A stretch of 64,000 nt of DNA, taken from Pyrinomonadaceae bacterium (lineage in GTDB: Bacteria > Acidobacteriota > Blastocatellia > Pyrinomonadales > Pyrinomonadaceae). The notes beneath the pieces were generated by a model. It saw only the letters and a list, made by a program, of their open reading frames with translations, made no database searches and was not told the DNA's origin. The DNA is taken from assembly GCA_014534425.1 (NCBI GenBank), contig JACVRN010000008.1, forward strand, positions 1 through 64,000. Reading direction: 5' to 3'. Both the position numbers and the translations under genes were made by a program. The first letter of the stretch is position 1. Each line of letters begins with the position of its first letter. Below, one piece after another: positions 8,119-16,254 of the stretch.

Positions 8119-11100
8119 TCAGGCTTGTTGTGAGAGCCATAAGAGTTCACGTTCAAGCATCTGAGGGTCGTGACAAACCCGGAAATCCCATTTGCCGAGT
8201 TGTCCCCAATTGTTCACCGCAGAAACCCAACGTTGTGCTGCTTGGTGTTTAGCAAGGTCTTGCTCGTTCTCGAAACCTTTAATTTCGAGTATTAAAGTCA
8301 CGCTGTTCTTTAATCTAACTAAGAAGTCAGGTGTGTAGGCATGGCTCACGGCGAAAAAATCGTAAGGTATCGTAAATTCCAAATGGTCATTGCGGGCATA
8401 GAAATCTACGATGTTATGTTGTGCTGCTTGCTCTAGCCTGAACGCGGCGGACTGCTCCCACGTTGATGTATCGGCAGTGACTTGGTTAATATGACTTCGG
8501 ATTGTGTGAAAACAAGGGCGAGTAGTCTTGAAGTCAACTTGCGATGTTGAGCCAATGGATTTATAGCGATTCAAAATCGGCAGCAAAGGTGGCTCACCTT
8601 TTTCATCATTTGGTTCAATGGCATCAGACAGACGCTCGACTGTTTGTGTGACATACCTTTCTAAACCCAATTCACAGGGATTGCAGCCATGAAAATTTAC
8701 CTTCCTACTAACATATTCTTCGACTATTCTAAGCACTTGAGGAAAGAGTTGATGGCGAGATTGCATAGTTAGTTTAGGCTTCCCACTACCAATGCCTTCC
8801 GTTAGACGTATAATTACCTGACGAGCAATTTCAAACTTGATTGTCTGCAAGTGATTGCTGTCGTAAAAAGCCTCCCGGTCTTGTAGCGCAGTGTCAAACC
8901 CTCCACCAGCATGTGGAGTACCAAGTTGATAACCAACTTGTGGTTTCACGAATACAGCCGTTGGCGTGTCTGCAGGTTCAAGCATGAGCGGTTGCATCCC
9001 GGCTATATCTGCCTTAATTAGATTAGACCTTAGAGCGAAAGCATAGCCTTCTACGATAGGAAATCGAATCTCGAACTGCTTACGCTCTTGCAAAGCACGA
9101 ACATGGTTCTTTGGCTTATCTTCCGGTGCTGGCTTTGTCGTTTCACGTCCCTTGAATGGAATAACAGAAAAGGGTACGCCATAGACATCTACATACTCCT
9201 CCGTGAGCAGACCTGTCTTTGGGTCGGGCGTGTAATCAATTCGGCGCAAGCCGCGCCCTACTACCTGTTCACAGAGCAGTTGGCTACCAAAGGCTCTAAG
9301 TCCGAAAATGTGTGTGACATTGTTAGCGTCCCATCCTTCCGAAAGCATTTGTACTGATACAACGCAGCGTACTTTTTCGCCGGGCTTACCGGGCTTGCCC
9401 ACCGTTGCCACGATTTCACGTAACGCTTCGGCAACTTCGCGACGATTCGCGTTCGGGTCTTCGCTCTCAGCCTCAGCCAATAGCTTAGAATCTATGCGAA
9501 GTGTAGAACGATAATTCTCTGTGTTGGCGAACTCTGGGAACAATTTGCTTGAACCATAAACCGTTTTAAGCCGCGTCTTGCGCCCTTTACCTTTTTTTCC
9601 ATTACTGTCCTCAACTGGTGCTATTTCAATTGTCTCTTCGCCGGATATGTTTCTATAGAAAAGTTCAGCGATGTCTGTGTTATCGCAGACAACAATCATT
9701 ACGGGCGGTGTGGTCTCTTTGTCGGGTAATGCTTGTTCAATATACGAATAACGTTCTTTCCATTGACTTGCCAGAGTAATAAGAGCGTCTTGTGATTCAC
9801 GCCAGACAACTTCGGGTTTCGGCTTGCCACCTGGTAGCTTCTCGCCTGGCTGTAACCGCTCAGTAATATATTTCCATAAAGCGAAGTATTTAGGCTCTGG
9901 TCGCCCGGTTGTATCGCTTACGGGCAGGCGAGGAATTTTAGTTATGCCTGATTCGATAGCATCAACTAATCCAAAGTCGCTAACTAACCAGGGGAACGGT
10001 GAGCCTTCAATGTAGCCGCTACCTTGTAAGTAAAAAGGCGTTGCTGACAAATCAACACAGAACTTAATACCACATGCTTGGTTTATTTTATCCAGTCCAG
10101 AAATCCATACTGTCGCCTCTTCACGGTCAGCTATTTGTTCTGCCGATAACTTCTCAGTTGGCGCGACTGGCGCGGGGCGGTAAGCATGGTGGGCTTCATC
10201 ATTAAAGACCATAACGGGCGCGCGGTCATAAAGGTCGCCAAGTACCCGCCGGGCAAATGCGTCGGAACTTTCTTCACCCTTGTTCACAATGGCGTAAGAT
10301 TTGCCGCCCTCAACTTTTTCACTCTCTGGCGCGAACAAATGCCAGTTAGTTACTAGCACCTTGCCCTTTTTGACTTCTGGCATTAGTTGTGAAGGCACAA
10401 TATCGAAAGCAGCATAGTAATTATCTTCGGAATCGGTACGTAAGACTTGCAGCCTTTCCTTAATTGTCAGATTTGGGCAAATAATAAGCGTCGCTTGCGG
10501 AAAACGCTCATCGCCAGGGACGCGCCCGCGATTGCAAAAAGCCCATGCAACGAGCATAGCCATTACAACGGTCTTACCGCTACCTGTCGCCATCTTGCTA
10601 CCCATACGCATAAGTGGCGACAATCCAACTTCATTAGGTAAATCAACCAACTTCGGGAAGTATCTTGGAAGCGCCTCTGTAACGAAAGATGGTTTCTCAC
10701 CTTTACGCAAGCGATGATAATCATCCACACTCAATTTCGGCGTCCATCGTAATCGTTTGCCAGAAGCAAGAATTTCAGTTAGGTAAATAATGGTTTCAAC
10801 AGCTTCGCGCTGACAAAAGAAAAGGCGGCGCGGTCTGTCCTCCCGTGCCCAATGAGCAAGCAACGTCTTTGTTGTCTGCGTTGCTCCTTCATAGTTAGCA
10901 TTTCGCCAACGCTTTACATCTTCGCGCAGGGCATTGACGAGCGGTAAATCATCACTACTTTCTTGAGCAAATAGAGTTCCTTGTGCCGTTCCAGTCCGCT
11001 CTGTCTTATACCAATAACTTGCGGGTCGCCGTCCCGGATTTCGATACGCTTCGCCAGTGTTCTCATCATAAAGCCAATGCTCATTAGGCTTGCTATAAGG

Positions 11101-11163
11101 CGAGCAGAGAATCGGTTTATTGACGGCTTGAATAGGAAGTTGCTGTTGATTAGGTGTAACCAT
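8119..11163 (-). CDS. Type III restriction enzyme, Res subunit
   Basis: The 1014-residue product is a superfamily 2 helicase with an endonuclease domain, matching the usual length for type III Res subunits. Walker A MATGSGKT is near residue 195. Walker B is FNDEAHH, motif III LSATPF and motif VI-like QVVGRGLRR. The C-terminal nuclease has TPDFLVRL followed by LILEIKG, a PD-(D/E)XK signature. With the Mod subunit it would cut unmodified DNA after ATP-driven sensing of two sites. Its start overlaps the Mod stop in a TAATG arrangement, so translation is coupled. All key motifs are intact and it is probably active. Confidence 0.93.
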   Translation of the reverse strand: MVTPNQQQLPIQAVNKPILCSPYSKPNEHWLYDENTGEAYRNPGRRPASYWYKTERTGTAQGTLFAQESSDDLPLVNALREDVKRWRNANYEGATQTTKTLLAHWAREDRPRRLFFCQREAVETIIYLTEILASGKRLRWTPKLSVDDYHRLRKGEKPSFVTEALPRYFPKLVDLPNEVGLSPLMRMGSKMATGSGKTVVMAMLVAWAFCNRGRVPGDERFPQATLIICPNLTIKERLQVLRTDSEDNYYAAFDIVPSQLMPEVKKGKVLVTNWHLFAPESEKVEGGKSYAIVNKGEESSDAFARRVLGDLYDRAPVMVFNDEAHHAYRPAPVAPTEKLSAEQIADREEATVWISGLDKINQACGIKFCVDLSATPFYLQGSGYIEGSPFPWLVSDFGLVDAIESGITKIPRLPVSDTTGRPEPKYFALWKYITERLQPGEKLPGGKPKPEVVWRESQDALITLASQWKERYSYIEQALPDKETTPPVMIVVCDNTDIAELFYRNISGEETIEIAPVEDSNGKKGKGRKTRLKTVYGSSKLFPEFANTENYRSTLRIDSKLLAEAESEDPNANRREVAEALREIVATVGKPGKPGEKVRCVVSVQMLSEGWDANNVTHIFGLRAFGSQLLCEQVVGRGLRRIDYTPDPKTGLLTEEYVDVYGVPFSVIPFKGRETTKPAPEDKPKNHVRALQERKQFEIRFPIVEGYAFALRSNLIKADIAGMQPLMLEPADTPTAVFVKPQVGYQLGTPHAGGGFDTALQDREAFYDSNHLQTIKFEIARQVIIRLTEGIGSGKPKLTMQSRHQLFPQVLRIVEEYVSRKVNFHGCNPCELGLERYVTQTVERLSDAIEPNDEKGEPPLLPILNRYKSIGSTSQVDFKTTRPCFHTIRSHINQVTADTSTWEQSAAFRLEQAAQHNIVDFYARNDHLEFTIPYDFFAVSHAYTPDFLVRLKNSVTLILEIKGFENEQDLAKHQAAQRWVSAVNNWGQLGKWDFRVCHDPQMLERELLWLSQQA

Positions 11164-14100
11164 TAGCGTGAGCCTCCGCCATTGGTCAAACGATGCACGC
11201 TCATAACTTCATTGCCACGCGGGTCAATTACTTTTACTGCTGCGCGCTTATGCTTACCTGCTGCAAATGGATGTGAAACTTTACCGCTTAATGATGTAAA
11301 GAAGTCTTCGCTAATTGTTCCTTTTAACGCACGGGCAATTTTGTCCCACGCGCTCTTATCAGGAAAGAATGCTTGCGTGATACAGAAGGTACGCCCGTCG
11401 TAATCTGTATCTAAAAACCACGCTGCAACCTTATCGGCGCTTGTGGGAAGGATTGTGTTATCAACCGGATTGTAGATGTCCACGCCTTGCATTTCGATTT
11501 CATATAATCCATCCCTTGTCTTCCGTAGCGCAGTACGCGGATTTCCGAACACAGTGAAGATTTGGCTATTGTGCGCCTCTTTTAACAAATCGCCCATATT
11601 GACATCAGGGCTAATGGCGGCAGTATGACAGCGAACAGACGGGTTTGGGTCATCTTGGATAACTGCTTGCGCGGTGGCATCGAAACTGAACCCTGCAAAA
11701 ACAAGTTCATCATATCCCCGGCGGCTCGCCATGCGTATAGCATTCTCTACCTGATACGCTGTCACCGCGCCGTATTGCGCTCCGAAAGAGACAGCGACTC
11801 TTCGGCTCTTTCCATCATCTGTAATCCACTCACCCTCTGCGTGGATAAATTCCCCGCCCGGCAATGGTTCTAAGCGCGAGAATTTGATTATCTTGTTGTT
11901 GAGAAAGCGAACTCCACTGACATACAGTAACCGTAGCATCTTGTCGTGATATGCTTCGGCATTCGTAGGCTCATCTATTGCTGGTGACTGATATTCGCCT
12001 TCTTCTCCAAACGTTGGTAGTTTTTCCTGCTCATCGGATATTGACGAGTCAGTATCAAGAGACTCTTCGGCAGGCATTATCGCTTCTATCGTGAATGCGC
12101 CGGATACACGCGGAACGCTACGTACAATTTCAGGTTGGTCAACTAAATCTACCTGTTCCGCATTAGCAGCAAGACTAGCATTGACCTCAGCCATTTTTGC
12201 CTGCCACACTGTTCTATAATCCTGAAGCGCAGCTTTTAGCTTCGGCGTCCAATCTTCATCCACGTCGAATGGTACTTCCCATTCTTTCCACTCCTCTTTT
12301 GGTAATATCCAACGTCTCTCATCGGCATCAGTAACAGCCCGCTTACCGAATTGTTTTTCTTTTACTTTAAGTTTGGTTGATAGTTTTGAGCGTAATTCTG
12401 GCGAGACAGTTTGTAGTGCCGCATTTAGTTTTTTTAGTTTCTCATCTAGGACTGGTTGATGTTTAGCAAAAATCGCATCTAACGCCACGTTGTTAGCGAT
12501 TGAAGACGTAGTTATGCGCGGAACAGTTTTATAGACGAAGCCCTGCGCCGGATTGTACGCCCCATTGCTGCTCTGAGCGTTTATGCTTTTGACTTGGTAA
12601 AATGGAAAGCTCGCTGTAAGAAGCCTTTGACGAGCAATTGCAAGTGCAACCCGACTAGAGTCAATTGTAATCCAGCGCCGTCCCCATTGTTCTGCTACAA
12701 AAGCAGTTGTGCCTGAACCACAAGTTGGGTCTATCACAAGGTCTCCAGGATTAGTAGTCATCAATAAGCATCGTTCAATAATTTTCGTATTTGTTTGAAC
12801 AACATAGAGTGGTTTGGCAGCACCACCGAGAGCGTCCCACCAATTAGTGAGTTCCTTATAGCCAAAATCAGAAGTATATCTACGAAATGCAATCTGATTT
12901 CCGCCAACATACAAACGACCCGCCTGTGCGATTCTGTCCATACCTGAAAATTGTCCCGCAGGCGCAATCGCCGTATGTTTCCAACAATTGCCTTTAGCAA
13001 TGCCAGGGTCAAACTCTCGTCCTTCAAAAGTGAGTTTAACGCTCTGATTTTTCCTAGTGCCTCCTGCCGTAGTATTTTCACACTTAAATATACGAGCATT
13101 GTGAAATTCTTTCTGAAAACTCTCTATGTCCTCTGAGTAGTCATTACCAGCAGCCGCAAGTTCAGCGAATGTAGCAACACTGCCGTTCTCAAACTGAATC
13201 CATCTGAATGTATCTATAAGGTCAGAAGAGATAGGGTTTGCTTCATAGAGTTTCTTGATTGTCTTTAATGCTTTAACCTTATTCTTGGTGTGCCAAATTA
13301 GATAATCGTTTACCGCCTCAAGGGATTCTCCCTTCTGTCCGCCTTTCTTCTTCAATAAAATTGTTACGATAAAATTCTCCGCGCCAAATACTTCATCCAT
13401 AACACACCGCACGCGGTGCAGATTTTCGTCCGAAATCTGAACGAAGATACTACCCGTATCAGTAAGCAATTCTTTCGCTAATATCAAACGGTCGCGTAAA
13501 TAAGCCAAATATGAATGTATTCCTAGCGTCCATGTGTCACGGTAAGCCTTAACCATTTCTGGCTCGCGGGTTAAATCTCTATCCTTATCCGTAACATCGC
13601 GTTTACCAATTTCCGGTTGGAAATTCGACGCGAACTTGATTCCATACGGAGGGTCAAAGTAAATCATCTGAACCTTACCTGCTAAATCTTCTCGCCGTGC
13701 GAGGCTTGCCATGACTTGCAGGCTATCGCCCAAAATCATCCGGTTCGACCATTCAACATCATGTTCATAAAACCGGACAGCTTCGTGATATGGCTGTTGC
13801 GGGTCAGCATACATTCCACGTACTTCATCATCAAATAACCCACGGCGCACATCTTGTCGTTTGGCTAGTTCAATAATGGCACGGGCTGATACACGCTCAT
13901 GAATATGCAGCGCCACAGGGTCAACCGTGAACCCTTTTGCCTCACGCTTGCTCGCCCATTCTAGCCAGGGTTCATATCGGCGTAATGCTTCTGCTAAAGT
14001 GTTTACTTCTTCGGCTGTTAATTCTCTCTGTCGTGCAGTCTGCAACAGTTCAGGTAGTACGTCGGCACTACCCGTCTCATCAAAGCGCAGTATTGGCGGC

Positions 14101-14252
14101 AGGTGTGGGTTATAGGTGTAATTTGCCTTTGAGACATCGCGCAGTTTACCTTGCGCGGCAAGACCAGCAGGCGGATTGTTTTTTCGTTTGGCGTCGTGGC
14201 GATAGTCGCGCACCGACGCGTCCGCCGTTTGGGGGGCTTTACGTCGTGTCAT
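11163..14252 (-). CDS. Type III DNA methyltransferase, Mod subunit
   Basis: This is a beta-class adenine methyltransferase of about 1029 residues that would recognise and methylate the target sequence and guide Res. The catalytic motif IV, YFDPPYG, is near residue 200. The cofactor motif I comes later, DPTCGSGTTAF, near 510, which defines the beta order. The central and C-terminal parts hold target recognition and long helical segments. The track starts at GTG 14261, but the ATG at 14252 has GGGAGAGG 8 nt upstream and is preferred. It is the first gene of the Mod-Res-nuclease operon. The product is longer than classic Mod proteins, mainly at both ends. Confidence 0.92.
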   Translation of the reverse strand: MTRRKAPQTADASVRDYRHDAKRKNNPPAGLAAQGKLRDVSKANYTYNPHLPPILRFDETGSADVLPELLQTARQRELTAEEVNTLAEALRRYEPWLEWASKREAKGFTVDPVALHIHERVSARAIIELAKRQDVRRGLFDDEVRGMYADPQQPYHEAVRFYEHDVEWSNRMILGDSLQVMASLARREDLAGKVQMIYFDPPYGIKFASNFQPEIGKRDVTDKDRDLTREPEMVKAYRDTWTLGIHSYLAYLRDRLILAKELLTDTGSIFVQISDENLHRVRCVMDEVFGAENFIVTILLKKKGGQKGESLEAVNDYLIWHTKNKVKALKTIKKLYEANPISSDLIDTFRWIQFENGSVATFAELAAAGNDYSEDIESFQKEFHNARIFKCENTTAGGTRKNQSVKLTFEGREFDPGIAKGNCWKHTAIAPAGQFSGMDRIAQAGRLYVGGNQIAFRRYTSDFGYKELTNWWDALGGAAKPLYVVQTNTKIIERCLLMTTNPGDLVIDPTCGSGTTAFVAEQWGRRWITIDSSRVALAIARQRLLTASFPFYQVKSINAQSSNGAYNPAQGFVYKTVPRITTSSIANNVALDAIFAKHQPVLDEKLKKLNAALQTVSPELRSKLSTKLKVKEKQFGKRAVTDADERRWILPKEEWKEWEVPFDVDEDWTPKLKAALQDYRTVWQAKMAEVNASLAANAEQVDLVDQPEIVRSVPRVSGAFTIEAIMPAEESLDTDSSISDEQEKLPTFGEEGEYQSPAIDEPTNAEAYHDKMLRLLYVSGVRFLNNKIIKFSRLEPLPGGEFIHAEGEWITDDGKSRRVAVSFGAQYGAVTAYQVENAIRMASRRGYDELVFAGFSFDATAQAVIQDDPNPSVRCHTAAISPDVNMGDLLKEAHNSQIFTVFGNPRTALRKTRDGLYEIEMQGVDIYNPVDNTILPTSADKVAAWFLDTDYDGRTFCITQAFFPDKSAWDKIARALKGTISEDFFTSLSGKVSHPFAAGKHKRAAVKVIDPRGNEVMSVHRLTNGGGSR

Positions 14253-14471
14253 TAGCGTCACCTCTCCCTGTCTTGCTCACCACAAGAATGTTCAAAGACA
14301 AGAAATTTAGAGAGTCAAACTGTTATGTATTCTCTGGTTTGATAATTACAGCTTGCCGAAGTTAAGGCGGGCGATAGAGCATGAGCCATGCCTTACGCTG
14401 GCAAACCTTATCATCCGACCGAAGTGAAGAGCAAGGCTATCAGCGTACAGTTATTAGTGACTCAGACTGTC

Positions 14472-14696
14472 TCATTTTCCCTCTATTCGGGGTCTCCCCG
14501 GTTGACCTTGCTCATAACTCTCGATTTCACTCCTGTACACAAGCGAACGACCGCCAACATTGACCGAACGGATACGCCCGCGCCTTACTAAATCCTGAAT
14601 TGCTGCTCTTGTTACTCCGCGTAAGCGCGCCGCCTCTGCCTGACTGATTAAATCCGACATATCGTTTGACTCCTGCTCTTCTTTTTTCTTTGCCAT
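14472..14696 (-). CDS. Excisionase-like HTH protein
   Basis: This is a small (74 residues) MerR/excisionase-type winged-helix protein: [20 protein letters not shown], then [20 protein letters not shown], the usual HTH-17 pattern with a beta-wing. Proteins like this act as recombination directionality factors or small repressors. The track starts at TTG 14717; I prefer ATG 14696, with AAGGA upstream. It sits about 1 kb from the right attachment site, where an excisionase would be useful, and is divergent from a strong sigma-70 promoter that it could control. Confidence 0.7.
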   Translation of the reverse strand: MAKKKEEQESNDMSDLISQAEAARLRGVTRAAIQDLVRRGRIRSVNVGGRSLVYRSEIESYEQGQPGRPRIEGK

Positions 14697-14710
14697 TACA
14701 AACAAATTCC

Positions 14711-14739
14711 TTGACAAGTAATAGTGATTGCATTAAAAT
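14711..14739 (+). promoter_or_regulatory. Sigma-70 promoter for the SWIM protein gene
   Basis: A perfect TTGACA at 14711-14716 and TAAAAT at 14734-14739 are separated by 17 bp and point towards the gene starting at 14791. The -35 box overlaps the upstream region of the excisionase-like gene, so that protein may regulate this promoter. Confidence 0.75.
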
Positions 14740-14790
14740 CCTATCATTCCGAAAGGGATAAATCAAGATAAAGTTCACAGGAGAGACAAA

Positions 14791-15060
14791 GTGATAGAAC
14801 TCAAGAGCAAAGAGCAGATGGCGAAGGCAATCAAGCGTGCGCGTCAACTCAAACCTTTCGTGCGCGTGCGCGGCTTTCGCTGGTATGAAGTCCAGTCCAG
14901 CCGTAGCGAAGAAATCTACACCATCCATTTCTACAAAGAAGGCAAGCGCAGGCTTGGCGAGTGTAACTGTAAAGGCGCGCAGCGTGGTTATGTTTGTTAT
15001 CACTTAGCCGCAAGCGCAGCCGTGCATATCGGTATAACTTCCATGCGGAAAGCCGCATAA
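14791..15060 (+). CDS. SWIM zinc-finger miniprotein
   Basis: The 89-residue protein carries a SWIM-type zinc finger: CNC followed by CYH (CxCxnCxH) at about residues 58-72, preceded by a basic KAIKRARQLKPFVRVR region. SWIM fingers bind nucleic acid or partner proteins and usually occur inside larger proteins such as SWI2/SNF2 ATPases. Here it is nearly alone. The start is GTG at 14791 with AGGAGAG 5 nt upstream. The gene follows a strong promoter and precedes another small gene by 80 bp. Its role on the element is unknown. Confidence 0.7.
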   Translation: MIELKSKEQMAKAIKRARQLKPFVRVRGFRWYEVQSSRSEEIYTIHFYKEGKRRLGECNCKGAQRGYVCYHLAASAAVHIGITSMRKAA

Positions 15061-15140
15061 ATGGAAACGGAGAGGTAGGTGCTGGAACACTCGCCTCTCC
15101 TTCAACACTCAACCTTTCAACCGTGCAGGAGAAAAATCGA

Positions 15141-15461
15141 ATGTCAGCTAAAGTTACCACCGCAAGCGAAAACAACACAACACCATTACCTGTCCGCTTC
15201 TCATTAGGGAGCATGTTCTTGACTCAGGGCGCAATCGAAGCACTTGAAGAAGCCGGACAGTCGCCAGACGAGTTTATCAGCCGTCACGTCAGACTTGAGC
15301 AAGGGGAATTGTGCGATGCTGACCACAAAGAAAACCTGTTCAGCGTTGACAAGCCTCTGCGGATTTTCAGCGCCTTTAAGACAACGCAAGGCGTTAAACT
15401 CTGGATAATCACGGAAAGCGATAGGTCAGCTACAACGATTCTGCTACCATCGGAATATTGA
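15141..15461 (+). CDS. Small hypothetical protein of the element
   Basis: This is a 106-residue soluble protein. The ATG at 15141 has AGGAG 9 nt upstream; the track's TTG start at 14994 would run through the SWIM gene in another frame and is rejected. The middle part (QGAIEALEEAGQSPDEFISRH) resembles small plasmid- and phage-borne proteins that are usually annotated only as hypothetical. The second half looks like a beta-rich domain with KLWIITESDRSATTILLP. It is probably co-transcribed with the SWIM gene. Function is unknown. Confidence 0.65.
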   Translation: MSAKVTTASENNTTPLPVRFSLGSMFLTQGAIEALEEAGQSPDEFISRHVRLEQGELCDADHKENLFSVDKPLRIFSAFKTTQGVKLWIITESDRSATTILLPSEY

Positions 15462-15525
15462 GATTTGGCGAGCCGTCTATGTTTCGCGTGGCGGTTCATT
15501 TGAAATTACACAGCCAGAGAAGCGG

Positions 15526-15549
15526 GAAAAGGTAGATGAAAAGGTAGAT
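15526..15549. repeat. Twin 12-bp repeats, likely arm-type recombinase sites (right end)
   Basis: Two tandem copies of GAAAAGGTAGAT are identical to those at 118-141 and in the same orientation. They lie about 135 bp from the right attachment core. Matching pairs at both ends of an integrated element suggest arm sites for the integrase or excisionase. Confidence 0.6.
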
Positions 15550-15578
15550 GACGGGAAAAGAGGGAAGGGAACGAGCCT

Positions 15579-15643
15579 AAAAGAAAAGAGTCGTAGCTGT
15601 TGCGAACGCTGTAAACCGTTCTAACCAACTGAACTACGACTCC
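15579..15643 (-). ncRNA. tRNA-Asp-like 5' remnant forming a terminator hairpin
   Basis: On the minus strand, 24 nt after the tRNA-Val CCA, there is a tRNA-like 5' half: GGAGTCG, TA, then a D-arm GTTC...GAAC with AGTTGGTTA. It resembles tRNA-Asp. It is too short for a tRNA (56 nt) and has no T-arm. Its end CTACGACTC pairs perfectly over 9 bp with GAGTCGTAG and is followed by a T-rich run (TTTTCTTTT). The result looks like an intrinsic terminator built on a tRNA remnant. It lies on the element side of the attachment core. Confidence 0.55.
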
Positions 15644-15667
15644 GCAGGAAAATTAAATTTTCAATCG

Positions 15668-15742
15668 TGGTAGGCACGGAGGGACTCGAACCCCCAACCT
15701 CTTCCTTGTAAGGGAAGCCGTCTACCATTGACGTACGTGCCT
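15668..15742 (-). tRNA. tRNA-Val (UAC anticodon)
   Basis: A complete 75-nt cloverleaf can be drawn: acceptor AGGCACG with CGTGCCT, D-arm CGTC/GACG, anticodon stem CTTCC/GGAAG with loop CTTACAA (anticodon UAC), T-stem GGGGG/CCCTC with loop TTCGAGT, discriminator A and an encoded CCA. It is the integration target. The half from the anticodon to the 3' end (15668-15714) is supplied by the element, so the gene stays intact. Confidence 0.93.
15685..15714. repeat. Proximal attachment site within tRNA-Val
   Basis: These 30 bp are identical to positions 1-30 and run from the T-arm to the anticodon loop and stem of the tRNA. Identity stops at 15714, which marks the right boundary of the core repeat. 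Confidence 0.85.
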
Positions 15743-15750
15743 TCAAAATA

Positions 15751-15779
15751 ACTCTATGCTCAAAAAGACCGGGCGTCAG
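15751..15779 (-). promoter_or_regulatory. Possible promoter of tRNA-Val
   Basis: On the minus strand CTGACG (15774-15779) and TAGAGT (15751-15756) are 17 bp apart, with the tRNA 5' end 9 bp further on. The match to sigma-70 boxes is moderate, but spacing and position are right. Confidence 0.4.
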
Positions 15780-15905
15780 AGGCGCTTCGGTCTGACACGT
15801 CCGTTTGAAAGAGCATTCGTGACCCAGATGGCTTTGGCTTCTTCGGTAACGAATAGTCATCGTAAGAAAAGAAGCCTGGAGTGTCAAGCCGAGCGCAAGC
15901 CTTGT

Positions 15906-16190
15906 TCAGAGCAGCCAGATGGGAATCTCTGAAGGGCGCGCTTTCGTGCTCTCTTTATCCTGCGCGCTTTCTTCTACGAGCTGGCGCGCCGTCTCTGTTG
16001 CGGGGCGTTGCTGCGGTTCGCTTGCGGGGCGCTCTCGTCTTGCGCCCACGGGTTTGATGATTACCTCGTTGACCTGATCGTCCAGTCTTCCTATGACGCC
16101 CATCTGGAATGCCCTCCTTAACCTGGCCGCTTGTGCGCCTGTAATATTGAAATGGCGTTGAGGTGAATGGTAAAAAGTGAGGGGTGACAT
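15906..16190 (-). CDS. Small hypothetical protein
   Basis: This is an ORF of 94 residues if started at the ATG at 16190 (GGGGAGA lies upstream); the track starts at 16235. The first half (FNITGAQAARLRRAFQMGVIGRLD) could form helices, and the second half is rich in Glu, Arg, Gln and Pro and looks disordered. I recognise no family. It lies between tRNA-Val and the divergent VWFA gene. It may be real, but codon-level support is weak. Confidence 0.35.
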   Translation of the reverse strand: MSPLTFYHSPQRHFNITGAQAARLRRAFQMGVIGRLDDQVNEVIIKPVGARRERPASEPQQRPATETARQLVEESAQDKESTKARPSEIPIWLL

Positions 16191-16254
16191 GGAACAAAAT
16201 CGTCTCCCCGTTTTATCATTCGCTATCCGTTTCAATTCGTCCTAATGATAGTTT

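Larger units (their letters stand above)
1..15714. mobile_element. Integrative element in a tRNA-Val gene
   Basis: The same sequence of at least 30 bp is at 1-30 and at 15685-15714, inside the intact tRNA-Val gene. It diverges immediately to the right of position 30. Between the copies lie a tyrosine recombinase, an excisionase-like HTH gene, a primase-like protein, an XRE regulator and a type III restriction-modification operon, and the DNA is visibly richer in A+T than the DNA to the right. The intact tRNA is at the right boundary. The left copy is the displaced 3' part and continues left of the window, so the left boundary is open. Paired 12-bp repeats sit inside both ends. No conjugation or capsid genes are visible, so movement probably needs a helper or passive transfer. 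Confidence 0.88.

Noticed and set aside
14381-14591. Plus-strand ORFs near 14.4 kb
   Set aside because: They lie opposite the excisionase-like gene, have no domain sense and no ribosome site.
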